Source: Amycolatopsis sp. CA-126428 (GTDB lineage Bacteria; Actinomycetota; Actinomycetes; Mycobacteriales; Pseudonocardiaceae). Taken from it: a stretch of 64,000 nucleotides of DNA. Numbering within the stretch: position 1 is the first letter of the stretch; the number at the start of each line of letters is the position of its first letter. A model generated the notes under the pieces. That model saw only the letters and a list, made by a program, of their open reading frames with translations, made no database searches and had not been told where the DNA came from. Shown piece after piece: positions 16,954 through 26,676 of this stretch. Both the position numbers and the translations under genes were made by a program. Where the stretch lies: positions 1-64,000 of the forward strand of contig NZ_PPHF01000030.1 in NCBI RefSeq assembly GCF_002904335.1, written 5' to 3'.

Positions 16954-18108
16954 TCAAGCAGGCGGCAGCCGGACCGTCACGGTGAGGCCGCCGCGCCGGC
17001 CGGGCTGGGCCTCTGCGTAGCCGCCGTGGGCCTGGGCCACCGAACGGACTATCGACAACCCCAGCCCCGCGTTGCGCGTGTCCCCCGTCCGCTCCGCGCC
17101 GGCCAAGCGCCGGAACGGCTCGAACAGCGTCGGCACCGCCTCGGGGGGCACCGACGATCCCGAGTTCCGGACCTCCAGGGCCGGGTCGCCGCGGACCTCG
17201 ACGTACGCCCAGCCGCCCGAAGCGTTGTACGTGATTGCGTTGACCAGCAGGTTCGTCAGGAGCCGCTCGAGGAGCACCGGGTCTCCCGCCACCGTCCGGG
17301 GCCGCAGCCGGGTCTCGACCGTCACCCCCGCCGCCGAAGCCTGGGCCGCCGTGGCGCGGACGACCGATGCCGCGATCTCGTCGAGGCGCACCGGTGTCCG
17401 CGCGTGCAGCCCGCGGTCGCTGCGGGCCAGGACCAGCAGGCCCTCGATCATCCGCTCGCTGCGCTCGTTGGTGTGCAGCAGGTGCGTCCCGAGCTTGCGC
17501 AGCTCCGGCGTCACCTCCGGGTCGGCCATCGCCACCTCGATCAGCGTCCGCTGCACCGCCAGCGGCGTCCGGAGCTCGTGGGACGCGTTCGCGACGAACC
17601 GCTTCTGGCTGTCGAACGACTCCGCGAGCCGGTCGAGCATGCCGTCGAACGTGTCCGCCAGCTCCTTCAGCTCGTCCGGTGGTCCTTCGAGGTTGATCCG
17701 GCGGTCGAGCTTGCCCGCCTCCAACCTCCGCGCGGCCGAGGTGATGTCGTGCAGCGGCCGCAGCGCGCGGCCCGCCATCAGCCAGCCGAACAACACCGCC
17801 AGTGCCGCCGTCGCCACCAGCGCGATCGCCGAGCCGACGAGCAACGTCGACAGCGTCGAGGAGCGGTACTCGTCGAGCGAGCCGCGGATCAGCTGCACCG
17901 CGACCCCCGGAGAGCCTCCGATGGCCGTGCCGGCCTGGACGCCGTAGATCGCGTCGGCCGTCCCGATCGTCGTCAGCGCGGCGCGGGTGGGGTCCGGCAG
18001 CGTGCTCTGCACCAGCAGGTAGTTGATCACCACGAGCACCAGCCCGGCGAGCAGGAACAGCCCGCCGTACCAGGCGGTGAGCTTCGTCCGGACGGAAAGG
18101 CCGTTCAC
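16954..18108 (-). CDS. Two-component sensor histidine kinase (HAMP, HisKA)
   Basis: 384-residue membrane kinase. Transmembrane segment 1 at about residues 11-33, a 55-residue extracytoplasmic loop, segment 2 at about 87-112, then HAMP, HisKA with phospho-acceptor H177 (FVANASHELRTP), N-box NLLVNAITYN and G-box GLGLSIVRSVAQAHGG. The GTG start overlaps the response regulator stop (GTGA), so kinase follows regulator in one transcript. The pair is divergent from a lipoprotein/adaptor/ABC export operon, its probable target. The signal is unknown, possibly an envelope-active compound. Confidence 0.92.
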   Translation of the reverse strand: MNGLSVRTKLTAWYGGLFLLAGLVLVVINYLLVQSTLPDPTRAALTTIGTADAIYGVQAGTAIGGSPGVAVQLIRGSLDEYRSSTLSTLLVGSAIALVATAALAVLFGWLMAGRALRPLHDITSAARRLEAGKLDRRINLEGPPDELKELADTFDGMLDRLAESFDSQKRFVANASHELRTPLAVQRTLIEVAMADPEVTPELRKLGTHLLHTNERSERMIEGLLVLARSDRGLHARTPVRLDEIAASVVRATAAQASAAGVTVETRLRPRTVAGDPVLLERLLTNLLVNAITYNASGGWAYVEVRGDPALEVRNSGSSVPPEAVPTLFEPFRRLAGAERTGDTRNAGLGLSIVRSVAQAHGGYAEAQPGRRGGLTVTVRLPPA

Positions 18109-18767
18109 GGCGTGCCGAACCGGTAGCCGGCGCCCGGCACGGTCTCGATCACCGGCGGGTCGCCCAGCTTGCGCCGCAACGTCATCACCGCGACGCGCAC
18201 CGCGTTGGTGAACGGGTCCGCGTGCTCGTCCCACGCCTTTTCCAGCAGGTCCTCGGCGCTGACCACGGCACCCTCCGCTCGCATGAGCACCTCCAGCACG
18301 GCGAACTCCTTCGGCGAGAGCAGCAGGAACCGCCCGTCGCGGGCGGCCTGGTGCCGCGGCAGGTCGAGCACGACGCCGTCGCGTTCCAGCACCGGCGGCA
18401 ACGCCGGCCGCGCGCGCCGCGACAGGGCTTGGACGCGGGCGACCAGCTCGGCGAACGCGAACGGCTTCGTCAGGTAGTCGTCGGCGCCGAGGCCCAGGCC
18501 GGCGACCCGGTCGGTGACGTCGGCGGACGCGGTCAGCATCAGCACCCGCGCCTCGCCGCCCGCCCGGACCACGGCGGCGCAGACGTCGTCGCCGTGCACC
18601 TTCGGCAGGTCGCGGTCGAGCACCACGACGTCGTAGCCGTGCACGCCGACGCGTTCCATGGCCTGCTCGCCGTCGTAACAGACGTCGACGGCCATCGAAA
18701 AGCGCCGCAGCCCCTCCGCGACCGAGTCGGCCAGCAACCGCTCGTCCTCCACCACCAGCACCCGCAC
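18105..18767 (-). CDS. Two-component response regulator, OmpR/PhoB type
   Basis: 220-residue regulator: receiver domain with phospho-acceptor D51 (VVVLDRDLP), acidic D8/E7 pair (VVEDE) and conserved Lys in YLTKPF, then a winged-helix DNA-binding domain ending VIETVPGAGYRFG. The frame is open far upstream, so the GTG at 18767 (MRVLVVEDER) is set by homology. It lies 113 bases from the divergent lipoprotein gene, and it is expected to act on that shared promoter region. Confidence 0.93.
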   Translation of the reverse strand: MRVLVVEDERLLADSVAEGLRRFSMAVDVCYDGEQAMERVGVHGYDVVVLDRDLPKVHGDDVCAAVVRAGGEARVLMLTASADVTDRVAGLGLGADDYLTKPFAFAELVARVQALSRRARPALPPVLERDGVVLDLPRHQAARDGRFLLLSPKEFAVLEVLMRAEGAVVSAEDLLEKAWDEHADPFTNAVRVAVMTLRRKLGDPPVIETVPGAGYRFGTP

Positions 18768-18879
18768 CCGCCCAGTCTGCGCAGGCGGGCCATAAGGACC
18801 GCATAAACGACGTCGCTTAGCGCGCCCGAATGCCCCGATCCGTAGACCTGATCTCCCACCGGAAGAAAGGAAGCGAGCC

Positions 18880-19419
18880 ATGCGGACACGGATGGCCGTC
18901 GCGGCGATCGGGGCGGCCCTGCTGCTCGGGGGCTGCGGCGCGAAGGCCGACGACGGGTCGAAGGTCGCCTCGATCTCGACGCCACCGAAGTCGGGCGGCC
19001 CCGCCGCCGCCGACAACAGCGGCAAGAGCGACCAGGACAAGATGCGGGACTTCGCCAAGTGCATGCGCGAGCACGGCGTCGACATGCCCGACCCGAAGCC
19101 GGCCGGCGACGGCGGGGGCATGGCGATCACCTTGGGCGGCAAGGACGGCGACACGGCGAAGCTCGATGGCGCGCAGAACGCGTGCAAGCACCTGATGCCC
19201 AACGGCGGCGAGATGAAGCCGCCGAGCGCCGAGGAGCTCGACAAGATGCGCAAGGACGCCAAGTGCATGCGGGACCACGGCGTCGACATGCCCGATCCGG
19301 ACCCGAGCGGCAAGGGCGGGCTGCGGGCCGGCAAGGTCGGAGACGACCCGAAGAAGTTCGAAGAAGCCGCGAAGGCGTGCGGCATGGGCATCGCCGGGCG
19401 CACCGAGGCCGGCAAGTGA
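18880..19419 (+). CDS. Lipoprotein with duplicated CMRxHGVDMPDP motif
   Basis: 179-residue exported lipoprotein: signal peptide with lipobox LLGGC, lipidated C19. The mature part holds two copies of a FAKCMREHGVDMPDP / DAKCMRDHGVDMPDP unit (around residues 58-72 and 126-140), each with one Cys, plus two further cysteines after each unit (NACKHLMP, KACGMGI), suggesting two disulphide-linked repeats. Similar lipoproteins often precede ABC efflux operons with peptidoglycan-binding adaptors in actinomycetes; the function is unknown. Its stop overlaps the start of the adaptor gene. Confidence 0.85.
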   Translation: MRTRMAVAAIGAALLLGGCGAKADDGSKVASISTPPKSGGPAAADNSGKSDQDKMRDFAKCMREHGVDMPDPKPAGDGGGMAITLGGKDGDTAKLDGAQNACKHLMPNGGEMKPPSAEELDKMRKDAKCMRDHGVDMPDPDPSGKGGLRAGKVGDDPKKFEEAAKACGMGIAGRTEAGK

Positions 19420-20510
19420 ACGACGTGACGCACCTCAAGCCCCGCCGCCGCGGCCGGACGCGGTGGTTCATCGCGATCGCCGTCCTGCTCGTGGTGCTGG
19501 GCACCGGCTCCGTCGTGATCCTGACGCGGGTGTCGAGCGCGACGCCGGTCAACGAGGCCGCGCCGCCCGCCGTCGAGACCGCGGAGGTGGCCAAGACCGA
19601 CCTGAGCGAGGAAGAAGAGGCCGACGGCACCCTCGGCTACGGCGACGAGTCGGTCATCGGCGGCCGCAAGCCCGGCACCATCACGTCGCTGCCGGACGCC
19701 GGCGCCGTCCTGACCCGCTGCAAGGCGGTGTACGGCGTGGACGCGAAGCCGGTGCCGCTGTTCTACGGCACGCTGCCGTTCTACCGCGACCTCGCCACCG
19801 GCGTGGACGACGGTGCCGACGTCAAGCAGCTGGAGGAGAACCTCAAGGCGTGCGGCTTCGGCGGGTTCGGCACGCCGGACAAGAAGTTCACCGCGGCGAC
19901 GGCGGCCGCGCTGAAGAAGTGGCAGAAGTCCCTCGGCCTGGAGCAGACCGGCGGGTTCGGCCAGGGTGACGTCGTGCTGGCCGCGGGCGAGCTGCGGGTG
20001 TCGGCCGTCCAGGCCAGGCTCGGCTCGCCGGCCCAGGGCGAGGTGCTCAAGACGACCGGCACCGTCCGGTCGGTGCAGGTGAAGCTCGACGCGGCCAAGC
20101 AGAGCCTCGCCCAGCAGGGCGCGAAGGCGTCGGTGAAGATCAACGGGAAGACGACGCAGGGCACGATCACCGACGTCGGGCGGACCGCCGTCGAAGGCAA
20201 GGACCAGGCGGGCCAGGACGACGGCAAGCCGAAGATCACCGTGACCGTCCGGCTCGACGACCCGGCCGCGGCCGGCAGCCTGGACTCGGCCCCGGCCACC
20301 GTCCGGTTCACCAAGGACGTCCGCCAGGGCGTGCTCGCGGTCCCGGTCGGCGCGCTGCTCGCCCTCGCCGAGGGCGGGTACGCGGTCGAGGTCGACGAGA
20401 ACGGGCAACGCCGGCTGATCGCCGTCCAAACCGGGCTGTTCAGCGGCGGGAAGGTCGAGGTCACCGGTACCGGCCTGGCCGAGGGCATGCGGGTGGTGAC
20501 GACGTCGTGA
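19416..20510 (+). CDS. Efflux adaptor (HlyD-like) with peptidoglycan-binding domain
   Basis: 364-residue protein with a basic N-terminus, one membrane anchor at about residues 15-35, and an extracytoplasmic part. A peptidoglycan-binding-1 domain is visible around residues 130-175 ([14 protein letters not shown]...[18 protein letters not shown]). It is followed by membrane-fusion-like beta domains ([20 protein letters not shown]). It probably links the following MacB-like transporter to the cell wall. The GTG at 19416 overlaps the lipoprotein stop (GTGA); a second GTG three codons on is possible. Confidence 0.85.
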   Translation: MNDVTHLKPRRRGRTRWFIAIAVLLVVLGTGSVVILTRVSSATPVNEAAPPAVETAEVAKTDLSEEEEADGTLGYGDESVIGGRKPGTITSLPDAGAVLTRCKAVYGVDAKPVPLFYGTLPFYRDLATGVDDGADVKQLEENLKACGFGGFGTPDKKFTAATAAALKKWQKSLGLEQTGGFGQGDVVLAAGELRVSAVQARLGSPAQGEVLKTTGTVRSVQVKLDAAKQSLAQQGAKASVKINGKTTQGTITDVGRTAVEGKDQAGQDDGKPKITVTVRLDDPAAAGSLDSAPATVRFTKDVRQGVLAVPVGALLALAEGGYAVEVDENGQRRLIAVQTGLFSGGKVEVTGTGLAEGMRVVTTS

Positions 20511-21193
20511 CACCCGTGCTGCGCGTGCACGAGGTCACGCGCACCTACCCCGGCGAGGTCGCCGCGCTCGACGGCGTCTCGCTCTCGCTGGAAGACGGCG
20601 AGATGGTGGCGATCGTCGGGCCGTCCGGGTCCGGCAAGTCCACCCTGCTGCACCTGATGGGCACGCTGGACCGGCCGTCGTCGGGCCGGGTGGAGCTGCG
20701 CGGCCACGACGTCGCCGCGCTGCCCGACCGGAAGGTCTCGGCGCTGCGGTCGCGCTGGATCGGGTTCGTGTTCCAGCAGTTCTTCCTCGACGAAGGGATG
20801 AGTGCGGTGGACAACGTGTGCACCGGCCTGCTCTACGCCGGGGTGCCGCGGCGACGGCGGCGCGCGCGGGCGCTGGCGGCGCTCGACCGGGTCAAGCTCG
20901 GGCACCGGGCGTGGCACCGCCCCGGCGAGCTCTCCGGCGGTGAACGCCAGCGCGTCGCGATCGCCAGGGCCGTGGTCAACGACCCGGCGATCCTGCTGGC
21001 CGACGAGCCGACCGGCAACCTCGACACCGGCACCGGCGCTTCGGTGCTTTCGCTGCTCGGCGAGCTGTCGACCGGCGGCACCACGATCGTCGTGATCACC
21101 CACGACCGCGAGATCGCGGCGGGGATGCCCCGCCGGATCGAGCTGCTCGACGGGCGCCTGCGCCTGGACACCGGCCTGGTGGGTGCGCGATGA
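20507..21193 (+). CDS. ABC transporter ATP-binding protein, MacB/LolD type
   Basis: 228-residue ATPase with Walker [11 protein letters not shown]-loop FVFQQFF, signature [14 protein letters not shown], Walker [13 protein letters not shown] and H-loop VITHD. Together with the next gene it forms a type VII ABC (MacB/FtsX-like) machine, which uses ATP to drive mechanical transport or lipoprotein release rather than classical alternating access. GTG start overlaps the adaptor stop and its own stop overlaps the permease start, so all are tightly coupled. Confidence 0.94.
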   Translation: MTPVLRVHEVTRTYPGEVAALDGVSLSLEDGEMVAIVGPSGSGKSTLLHLMGTLDRPSSGRVELRGHDVAALPDRKVSALRSRWIGFVFQQFFLDEGMSAVDNVCTGLLYAGVPRRRRRARALAALDRVKLGHRAWHRPGELSGGERQRVAIARAVVNDPAILLADEPTGNLDTGTGASVLSLLGELSTGGTTIVVITHDREIAAGMPRRIELLDGRLRLDTGLVGAR

Positions 21194-22395
21194 CCTTGGT
21201 GACGCTGCCGGAGCCGGCCCGGCTGAAGCCGCCGGACGTCGTCGCGCTCGGTGCCCACGGCATGCGGACGCGGCCGGTGCGGGCGGTGCTTTCCGCGCTG
21301 GGCATCGCGATCGGCGTCGCCGCGATGGTGGCGGTGCTGGCGATCCCGGCGTCCGGCGCGCAGGCCCTGCACGACCGGCTGGCCGCGCTCGGGCCCAACC
21401 TCCTCACCGCCGGGCCGGGCCAGACGCTGTTCGGCGACAACGCCACGCTGCCGGACGACGCGGTCGCGATGGCCCGGCGGATCGGGCCGGTGCGCGCGGC
21501 CGCCGGCACCGGGACGACGTCGGTGAGTGTCCGTCGCAGCGACAAGATCGCCGCGGACGAGACGTCCGGGCTGGCGGTGTACGCGGCGCGGCCGGACCTG
21601 CTCGGCGTGCTGGGCGGCAAGGTCCGGACCGGGGCGTTCCTGGCGACGGGGAACCAGGACTACCCGGTGACGGTGCTCGGCTCCCAGGCGGCGGCCCGGC
21701 TGGGCGTCGACCACATCGACCCGGCCCGGCCACCGCAGGTGCTGATCGGGACGCAGTGGTTCACCGTGGTGGGCATCCTCGCGCCGATGCCGCTCGCGCC
21801 GGAGATCGAGCGGTCGGCGCTGGTCGGCTGGGACGTCGCGAAGCGGCTGCTGGAGTTCGACGGCCATCCGTCCACGGTGTACGTCCGGGCGGAGGAGTCC
21901 CAAGTGGACGGTGTGCGGACGGTGCTGGCGGCGACGCTGAACCCGCAGGCCCCGAACGAGGTCCAGGTGCGGCGCCCGTCGGACGCCCTGGCGGCGCAGA
22001 AGCTGACGGACACGACCTACAGCGCGCTGTTCCTCGGGCTCGGCGGCGTCGCGCTGCTGGTCGGCGGGGTCGGGGTGGCGAACACGATGGTGATCTCGGT
22101 GCTGGAGCGGCGGCGGGAGATCGGCCTGCGCCGGGCGCTGGGCGCGACGAAACGGCAGATCCGCGGCCAGTTCCTGGCGGAGTCGGTGCTGCTGTCCGGC
22201 TTGGGTGGCCTGGCGGGCGTGCTGGCCGGAGTGCTCGTGACGGCGGGGTACGCGCTGAGCCAGGGGTGGCCCGCGGTGCTGCCGACGGGTGCGCTGGCGG
22301 GCGGGGTCGGGGTCGCGGCGCTGGTGGGGGCCGTGGCGGGGGCGTACCCCGCGGTGCGGGCGGCGCGGCTCGCGCCCACGCGGGCGCTGGCCTGA
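21190..22395 (+). CDS. ABC transporter permease, MacB/FtsX family
   Basis: 401-residue permease: N-terminal transmembrane helix (about residues 30-50), a large extracytoplasmic MacB_PCD domain of about 220 residues, then three C-terminal helices with the cytoplasmic motif [23 protein letters not shown] that contacts the ATPase. The last gene of the lipoprotein-adaptor-ATPase-permease operon; a long hairpin follows. Substrate unknown; homologues export antimicrobial peptides or macrolides. Confidence 0.93.
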   Translation: MTLVTLPEPARLKPPDVVALGAHGMRTRPVRAVLSALGIAIGVAAMVAVLAIPASGAQALHDRLAALGPNLLTAGPGQTLFGDNATLPDDAVAMARRIGPVRAAAGTGTTSVSVRRSDKIAADETSGLAVYAARPDLLGVLGGKVRTGAFLATGNQDYPVTVLGSQAAARLGVDHIDPARPPQVLIGTQWFTVVGILAPMPLAPEIERSALVGWDVAKRLLEFDGHPSTVYVRAEESQVDGVRTVLAATLNPQAPNEVQVRRPSDALAAQKLTDTTYSALFLGLGGVALLVGGVGVANTMVISVLERRREIGLRRALGATKRQIRGQFLAESVLLSGLGGLAGVLAGVLVTAGYALSQGWPAVLPTGALAGGVGVAALVGAVAGAYPAVRAARLAPTRALA

Positions 22396-22410
22396 ACGGA
22401 CAAGGGTGCA

Positions 22411-22451
22411 CTGGACGCGGGGTGGGAGTTACCCTTCCACCTCGCGTCCAG
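22411..22451 (+). terminator. Long hairpin after the ABC export operon
   Basis: An 18-base-pair stem (22411-22428 with 22434-22451; nine perfect pairs at the base, two G-T pairs above) around a TTACC loop, 15 bases after the permease stop. No T tract follows, as is common in actinomycetes. Confidence 0.7.
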
Positions 22452-22527
22452 CAAGTTGGAAGACTTCCCACTGCGTCGGACGGGTGTTGGATGGACCAAA
22501 GGGAGCCGATCGAAGGGCGGGGCGGCT

Positions 22528-24051
22528 GTGCGAATCGAGGCGAACCGGCGTGATCTCCTGCGGTGGCTGGCGACAGCGGGCGCGGGGCTCGCCACCGCCG
22601 GGATCGCTCCCGTCGCCTTCGCGCAGGAGGCCGCCGCCGCCGGGACGGATGTCGTGGTCGTCAGCGGGGCCACCGTCGTCGACGGCACCGACGGCCCGGC
22701 GCGGCCGGACTTCGCCGTCGTGCTGGTCGGCGACCGGATCGCCTGGGTCGGCCCCGCCGCCGAGGTGCCGCTGGGCGGGACCGCCCGGATCGTCGACGGC
22801 CGCGGCCGCTACCTCGTACCCGGCCTGTGGGACATGCACGCCCACGGCATCGACTACGAAGACCTCTGGCCGCCGCTGTTCCTGGCCAACGGCGTCACCG
22901 GCATCCGCGAGATGCAGGGCTACGACGAGAACCGGATCACCCGCGACAAGATCGACCGCGGCGAGCTGCTCGGCCCGCGGGTGGTGCTGGCCAGCTCGAT
23001 CCTCGACGGCCCGGTGTCCCTGCTCGGCCCGCCGATCACCAAGGTCGCGAACGCCGAGGAGGCGCGGGCCGCGGTCCGGACCGCCGTCGCCCAGCGCTCG
23101 AACTTCGTGAAGGTGTACTTCTACCTGCCGAAAGACGCCTTCGCCGCGATCGCGGACGAGTGCCGCCGCCAGGGCCTGCCCTTCGTCGGGCACTGGCCCT
23201 ACCGGCTTCGCCTGCTCGACGCGGCCATGTCCGGGCAGCGCAGTTTCGAGCACCTCTTCGGGCTGCCGATCGCCACGTCGAGCTGCCGGGACGAGTTCCT
23301 CGCCCGGCTCGACGCGACGCCGTTCGACCCGCAGGCCCCGCGTGACTTCTTCAACCTGGCCCGCGAACTCGACCGGCAGGCCGCGCAGGCCTACGACCCG
23401 GCCGCGGCGGCCCGCCACTTCGCCGGGCTCAACGCCTCGGGCAGCCGGCTGAGCCCGACCTTCGCGGTCAACCGGGTCATTTCCCGGCCGGCCGGCACGT
23501 TCGCGCACGATCCGCGCAACAAGTACATCCCGCGGGAGATCCTCGACGTCTGGGCCGACCGGCTGCCGCTGTTCGCGCCGGTCACCCCCGAGCAGATCGC
23601 CCAGCAGGAGGTCTACTTCCACGCGCAGCTGCGGCTCGTCGGGGAGGCGCACCGCGCCGGGGTCGGCATCCTCGGCGGCACCGACTGCCAGAACCCGTAC
23701 GTCTACCCGGGGTTCAGCCTCCACGACGAGCTCGACTTCCTCGTCGAGGCCGGGCTCGGCCCGCGGCAGGCGCTGCAGGCGGTGACCCGCGACGCGGCCG
23801 CGTTCCTCGGCCGGGCGGACTCGGCCGGGACCATCGAACCCGGCAAGGTCGCCGACCTGGTGCTGCTCGACGCCGACCCGCTCGCCGACATCCGCGCGGT
23901 CCGCCGGATCGACACCGTCGTCACCGCCGGCCGCGTCCTCGACCGGATCACGCTCGACCGGATGCTCGCCGACGCCGAAAGCGCCGCGAACCGGCCCGCC
24001 GAGATGGTGGGCGCCCGGTCGGAGCGCTTGCCACTGCACGGCTGCTGCTGA
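22528..24051 (+). CDS. Tat-exported amidohydrolase
   Basis: 507-residue metal-dependent hydrolase of the amidohydrolase superfamily. The N-terminus has a twin-arginine signal (NRRDLLRW, then a hydrophobic stretch ending near VAFAQEA), so it is exported folded. The metal site begins with HAH in WDMHAHG; later elements are GHW (possible His ligand) and GGTDCQ with the catalytic-type Asp, followed by the FLGRADSAGTIEPGKVADLVLL ending typical of imidazolonepropionase- and prolidase-like members. The C-terminal residues end in HGCC. The GTG at 22528 places the RR motif close to the N-terminus. Substrate unknown, perhaps a cyclic amide or dipeptide. Confidence 0.85.
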   Translation: MRIEANRRDLLRWLATAGAGLATAGIAPVAFAQEAAAAGTDVVVVSGATVVDGTDGPARPDFAVVLVGDRIAWVGPAAEVPLGGTARIVDGRGRYLVPGLWDMHAHGIDYEDLWPPLFLANGVTGIREMQGYDENRITRDKIDRGELLGPRVVLASSILDGPVSLLGPPITKVANAEEARAAVRTAVAQRSNFVKVYFYLPKDAFAAIADECRRQGLPFVGHWPYRLRLLDAAMSGQRSFEHLFGLPIATSSCRDEFLARLDATPFDPQAPRDFFNLARELDRQAAQAYDPAAAARHFAGLNASGSRLSPTFAVNRVISRPAGTFAHDPRNKYIPREILDVWADRLPLFAPVTPEQIAQQEVYFHAQLRLVGEAHRAGVGILGGTDCQNPYVYPGFSLHDELDFLVEAGLGPRQALQAVTRDAAAFLGRADSAGTIEPGKVADLVLLDADPLADIRAVRRIDTVVTAGRVLDRITLDRMLADAESAANRPAEMVGARSERLPLHGCC

Positions 24052-24099
24052 GCGCCCGGTACTGCGGCGCGGTAAACCCGCGGATCGGGTAACTACGCA

Positions 24100-24133
24100 A
24101 AACGCTCGGCTGGGACAGCCCAGCCGAGCGTTT
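24100..24133. terminator. Bidirectional intrinsic terminator between amidohydrolase and serC
   Basis: A perfect 15-base-pair stem (24100-24114 with 24119-24133) around an ACAG loop. On the minus strand it is followed by TTTTGCG, and on the plus strand the arm itself ends in TTT, so it can end both convergent transcripts. Confidence 0.9.
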
Positions 24134-24163
24134 CGGTCACCGAGTCTTCGGTACAGCGGGTGG

Positions 24164-25300
<1,137 letters not shown>

Positions 25301-25422
25301 TCAGGTCGGGACGCGGCTGGTGAAGGTGGGATTCGCCGTTCCGGGAAGTGGGACGCCGGCCGGAAACCCGCTCGCCGGCCGCGCGGCCGGTCGGTAGTTT
25401 CCCCGGCGAGGGGGAGACGGAC

Positions 25423-26316
25423 ATGACCGAAGATCGATGGCGGCCGCGCTGGTGGCTGTTCGTGAGCTGGGGCGCCGTCGTCGTGGTGCACCTGGCCGCG
25501 AGCGGCGGCTGGACCACGACGACGACCGTGCTGGCGCCGATCGCGCTCGCGGTCACCCTGGTGCTCGTGTTCGTCCGGCGGCTGCCGTGGTGGCTCACCG
25601 GCGACGCCCGCCCGGAGGGCCGTCGCGGAGTGTTGCGGGCGCTGGTGCTGGTGGCGTGGTTCCTGACGGCGGCGGCGATCGCCGCCGGGCTGGTGACGCA
25701 CCCGCCGCACGGTGCCGACATCGTGAACGCCGGGGCGTTCGTCGCGCTCTTCGCCGGCGCCTCGGTGTACGGCCTGACCCGGTTGCTGCCGAAGCGGCCG
25801 CCGACGCGGCGGACGGCTCTGCGGCGGCGGCTCGCGTTCGCCACCGCCTCGGTCTGGTCGGTCGCCGTCTTCGCGCTCGCGGCCGAGGTCGCGGCCATCG
25901 TCGTGACCGGTGGCTGGCTGCCGTGGTTCCTGCCGGTGCCGGGCCTGGTCGCCGTGCTCGCGCTCGCCCTGTGGCGCGCGGACCTCGCCCTCCCGGCGCG
26001 GCACTTCGCGAGCGGCACCTGGACACCGGTCGCGGCCGCGGCGTTCGACGTGCGGGCGGGCGAGCCGGTCGACGGCTGGGCGGTGCTGCCCGGGGACCAC
26101 CGGATCCGCTTCCACCTGCCCGTGGTCCCGGCCGACATCGCCGCCGAGCTGCGGGACCGGCGGCGGCTCTGGCTGGCGGGCCTGCCCCTGGAGGACCTCG
26201 TCACCGGCCTTCCGGACGGCGACAGCTACGTCGTGGGGCTGATCGGCGTACGCCGCGTTGGGGGTAAAAACACGGTGACCCGCGCGCCCGGGCCGCCGGT
26301 AGCGTCCCGGGCGTGA
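25423..26316 (+). CDS. Multi-spanning membrane protein of unknown function (297 aa)
   Basis: About six hydrophobic segments in the first 190 residues, with basic loops (LPKRPPTRRTALRRR). A C-terminal cytoplasmic part of about 100 residues has a VRAGEPVDGWAVLPGDHRIRFHLP segment. No family recognised. The ATG at 25423 has GGGGGAGACGG upstream. Its stop overlaps the next GTG by four bases (GTGA), so both proteins are probably made together. Confidence 0.75.
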   Translation: MTEDRWRPRWWLFVSWGAVVVVHLAASGGWTTTTTVLAPIALAVTLVLVFVRRLPWWLTGDARPEGRRGVLRALVLVAWFLTAAAIAAGLVTHPPHGADIVNAGAFVALFAGASVYGLTRLLPKRPPTRRTALRRRLAFATASVWSVAVFALAAEVAAIVVTGGWLPWFLPVPGLVAVLALALWRADLALPARHFASGTWTPVAAAAFDVRAGEPVDGWAVLPGDHRIRFHLPVVPADIAAELRDRRRLWLAGLPLEDLVTGLPDGDSYVVGLIGVRRVGGKNTVTRAPGPPVASRA

Positions 26317-26630
26317 CGACTGTGCAGCAGAGGTTCGCGGTGCCGCCCGATGTGCTGTGGAACGTGCTCCCGGCCGGGGTCGCGGCGATCGGCGGTCAGC
26401 AGCCGGTCTACGACGGCCCGCGGGGATTCGCCACCTGCCGCACCGGGATGTCGCTCCTGAGCTGGGGCCAGCACATCAACGTGACGGTGTCGCCGTCCGA
26501 GGGCGGCTCGACGCTCACGATCATGACGGTGCTGAAGCTCGGCGTCTGGGACTGGGGCGAGGGCAAGCGCATCGCCAACCGCTTCGCCGCCGCCGTCGCG
26601 TACGCGGCCGGCACCGCCGCCCTGACCTGA
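26313..26630 (+). CDS. Small conserved hypothetical protein (105 aa)
   Basis: Soluble protein without signal peptide. The layout (TTVQQRFAVPPDVLWNVLPAGVAAIGG..., then alternating strands and a C-terminal helix) is suggestive of a small START/SRPBCC-like or cystatin-like fold, but I can name no family. It is translationally coupled to the preceding membrane protein and followed directly by a strong hairpin. Confidence 0.65.
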   Translation: MTTVQQRFAVPPDVLWNVLPAGVAAIGGQQPVYDGPRGFATCRTGMSLLSWGQHINVTVSPSEGGSTLTIMTVLKLGVWDWGEGKRIANRFAAAVAYAAGTAALT

Positions 26631-26668
26631 GGGTCCCGCTCGCCACCCTGGGGGTGCGAGCGGGACCC
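26631..26668. terminator. Bidirectional terminator between convergent genes
   Basis: A perfect 13-base-pair stem (26631-26643 with 26656-26668) begins on the base after the TGA of the 105-residue protein and ends eight bases before the stop of the convergent serine hydrolase. The 12-base loop can itself pair (ACCC/GGGT). Confidence 0.8.
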
Positions 26669-26676
26669 GTCCCTTG

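Noticed and set aside
18768-20513. Upstream extension of the response regulator frame
   Set aside because: It runs antisense through the lipoprotein and adaptor genes; the regulator begins at MRVLVVEDE.
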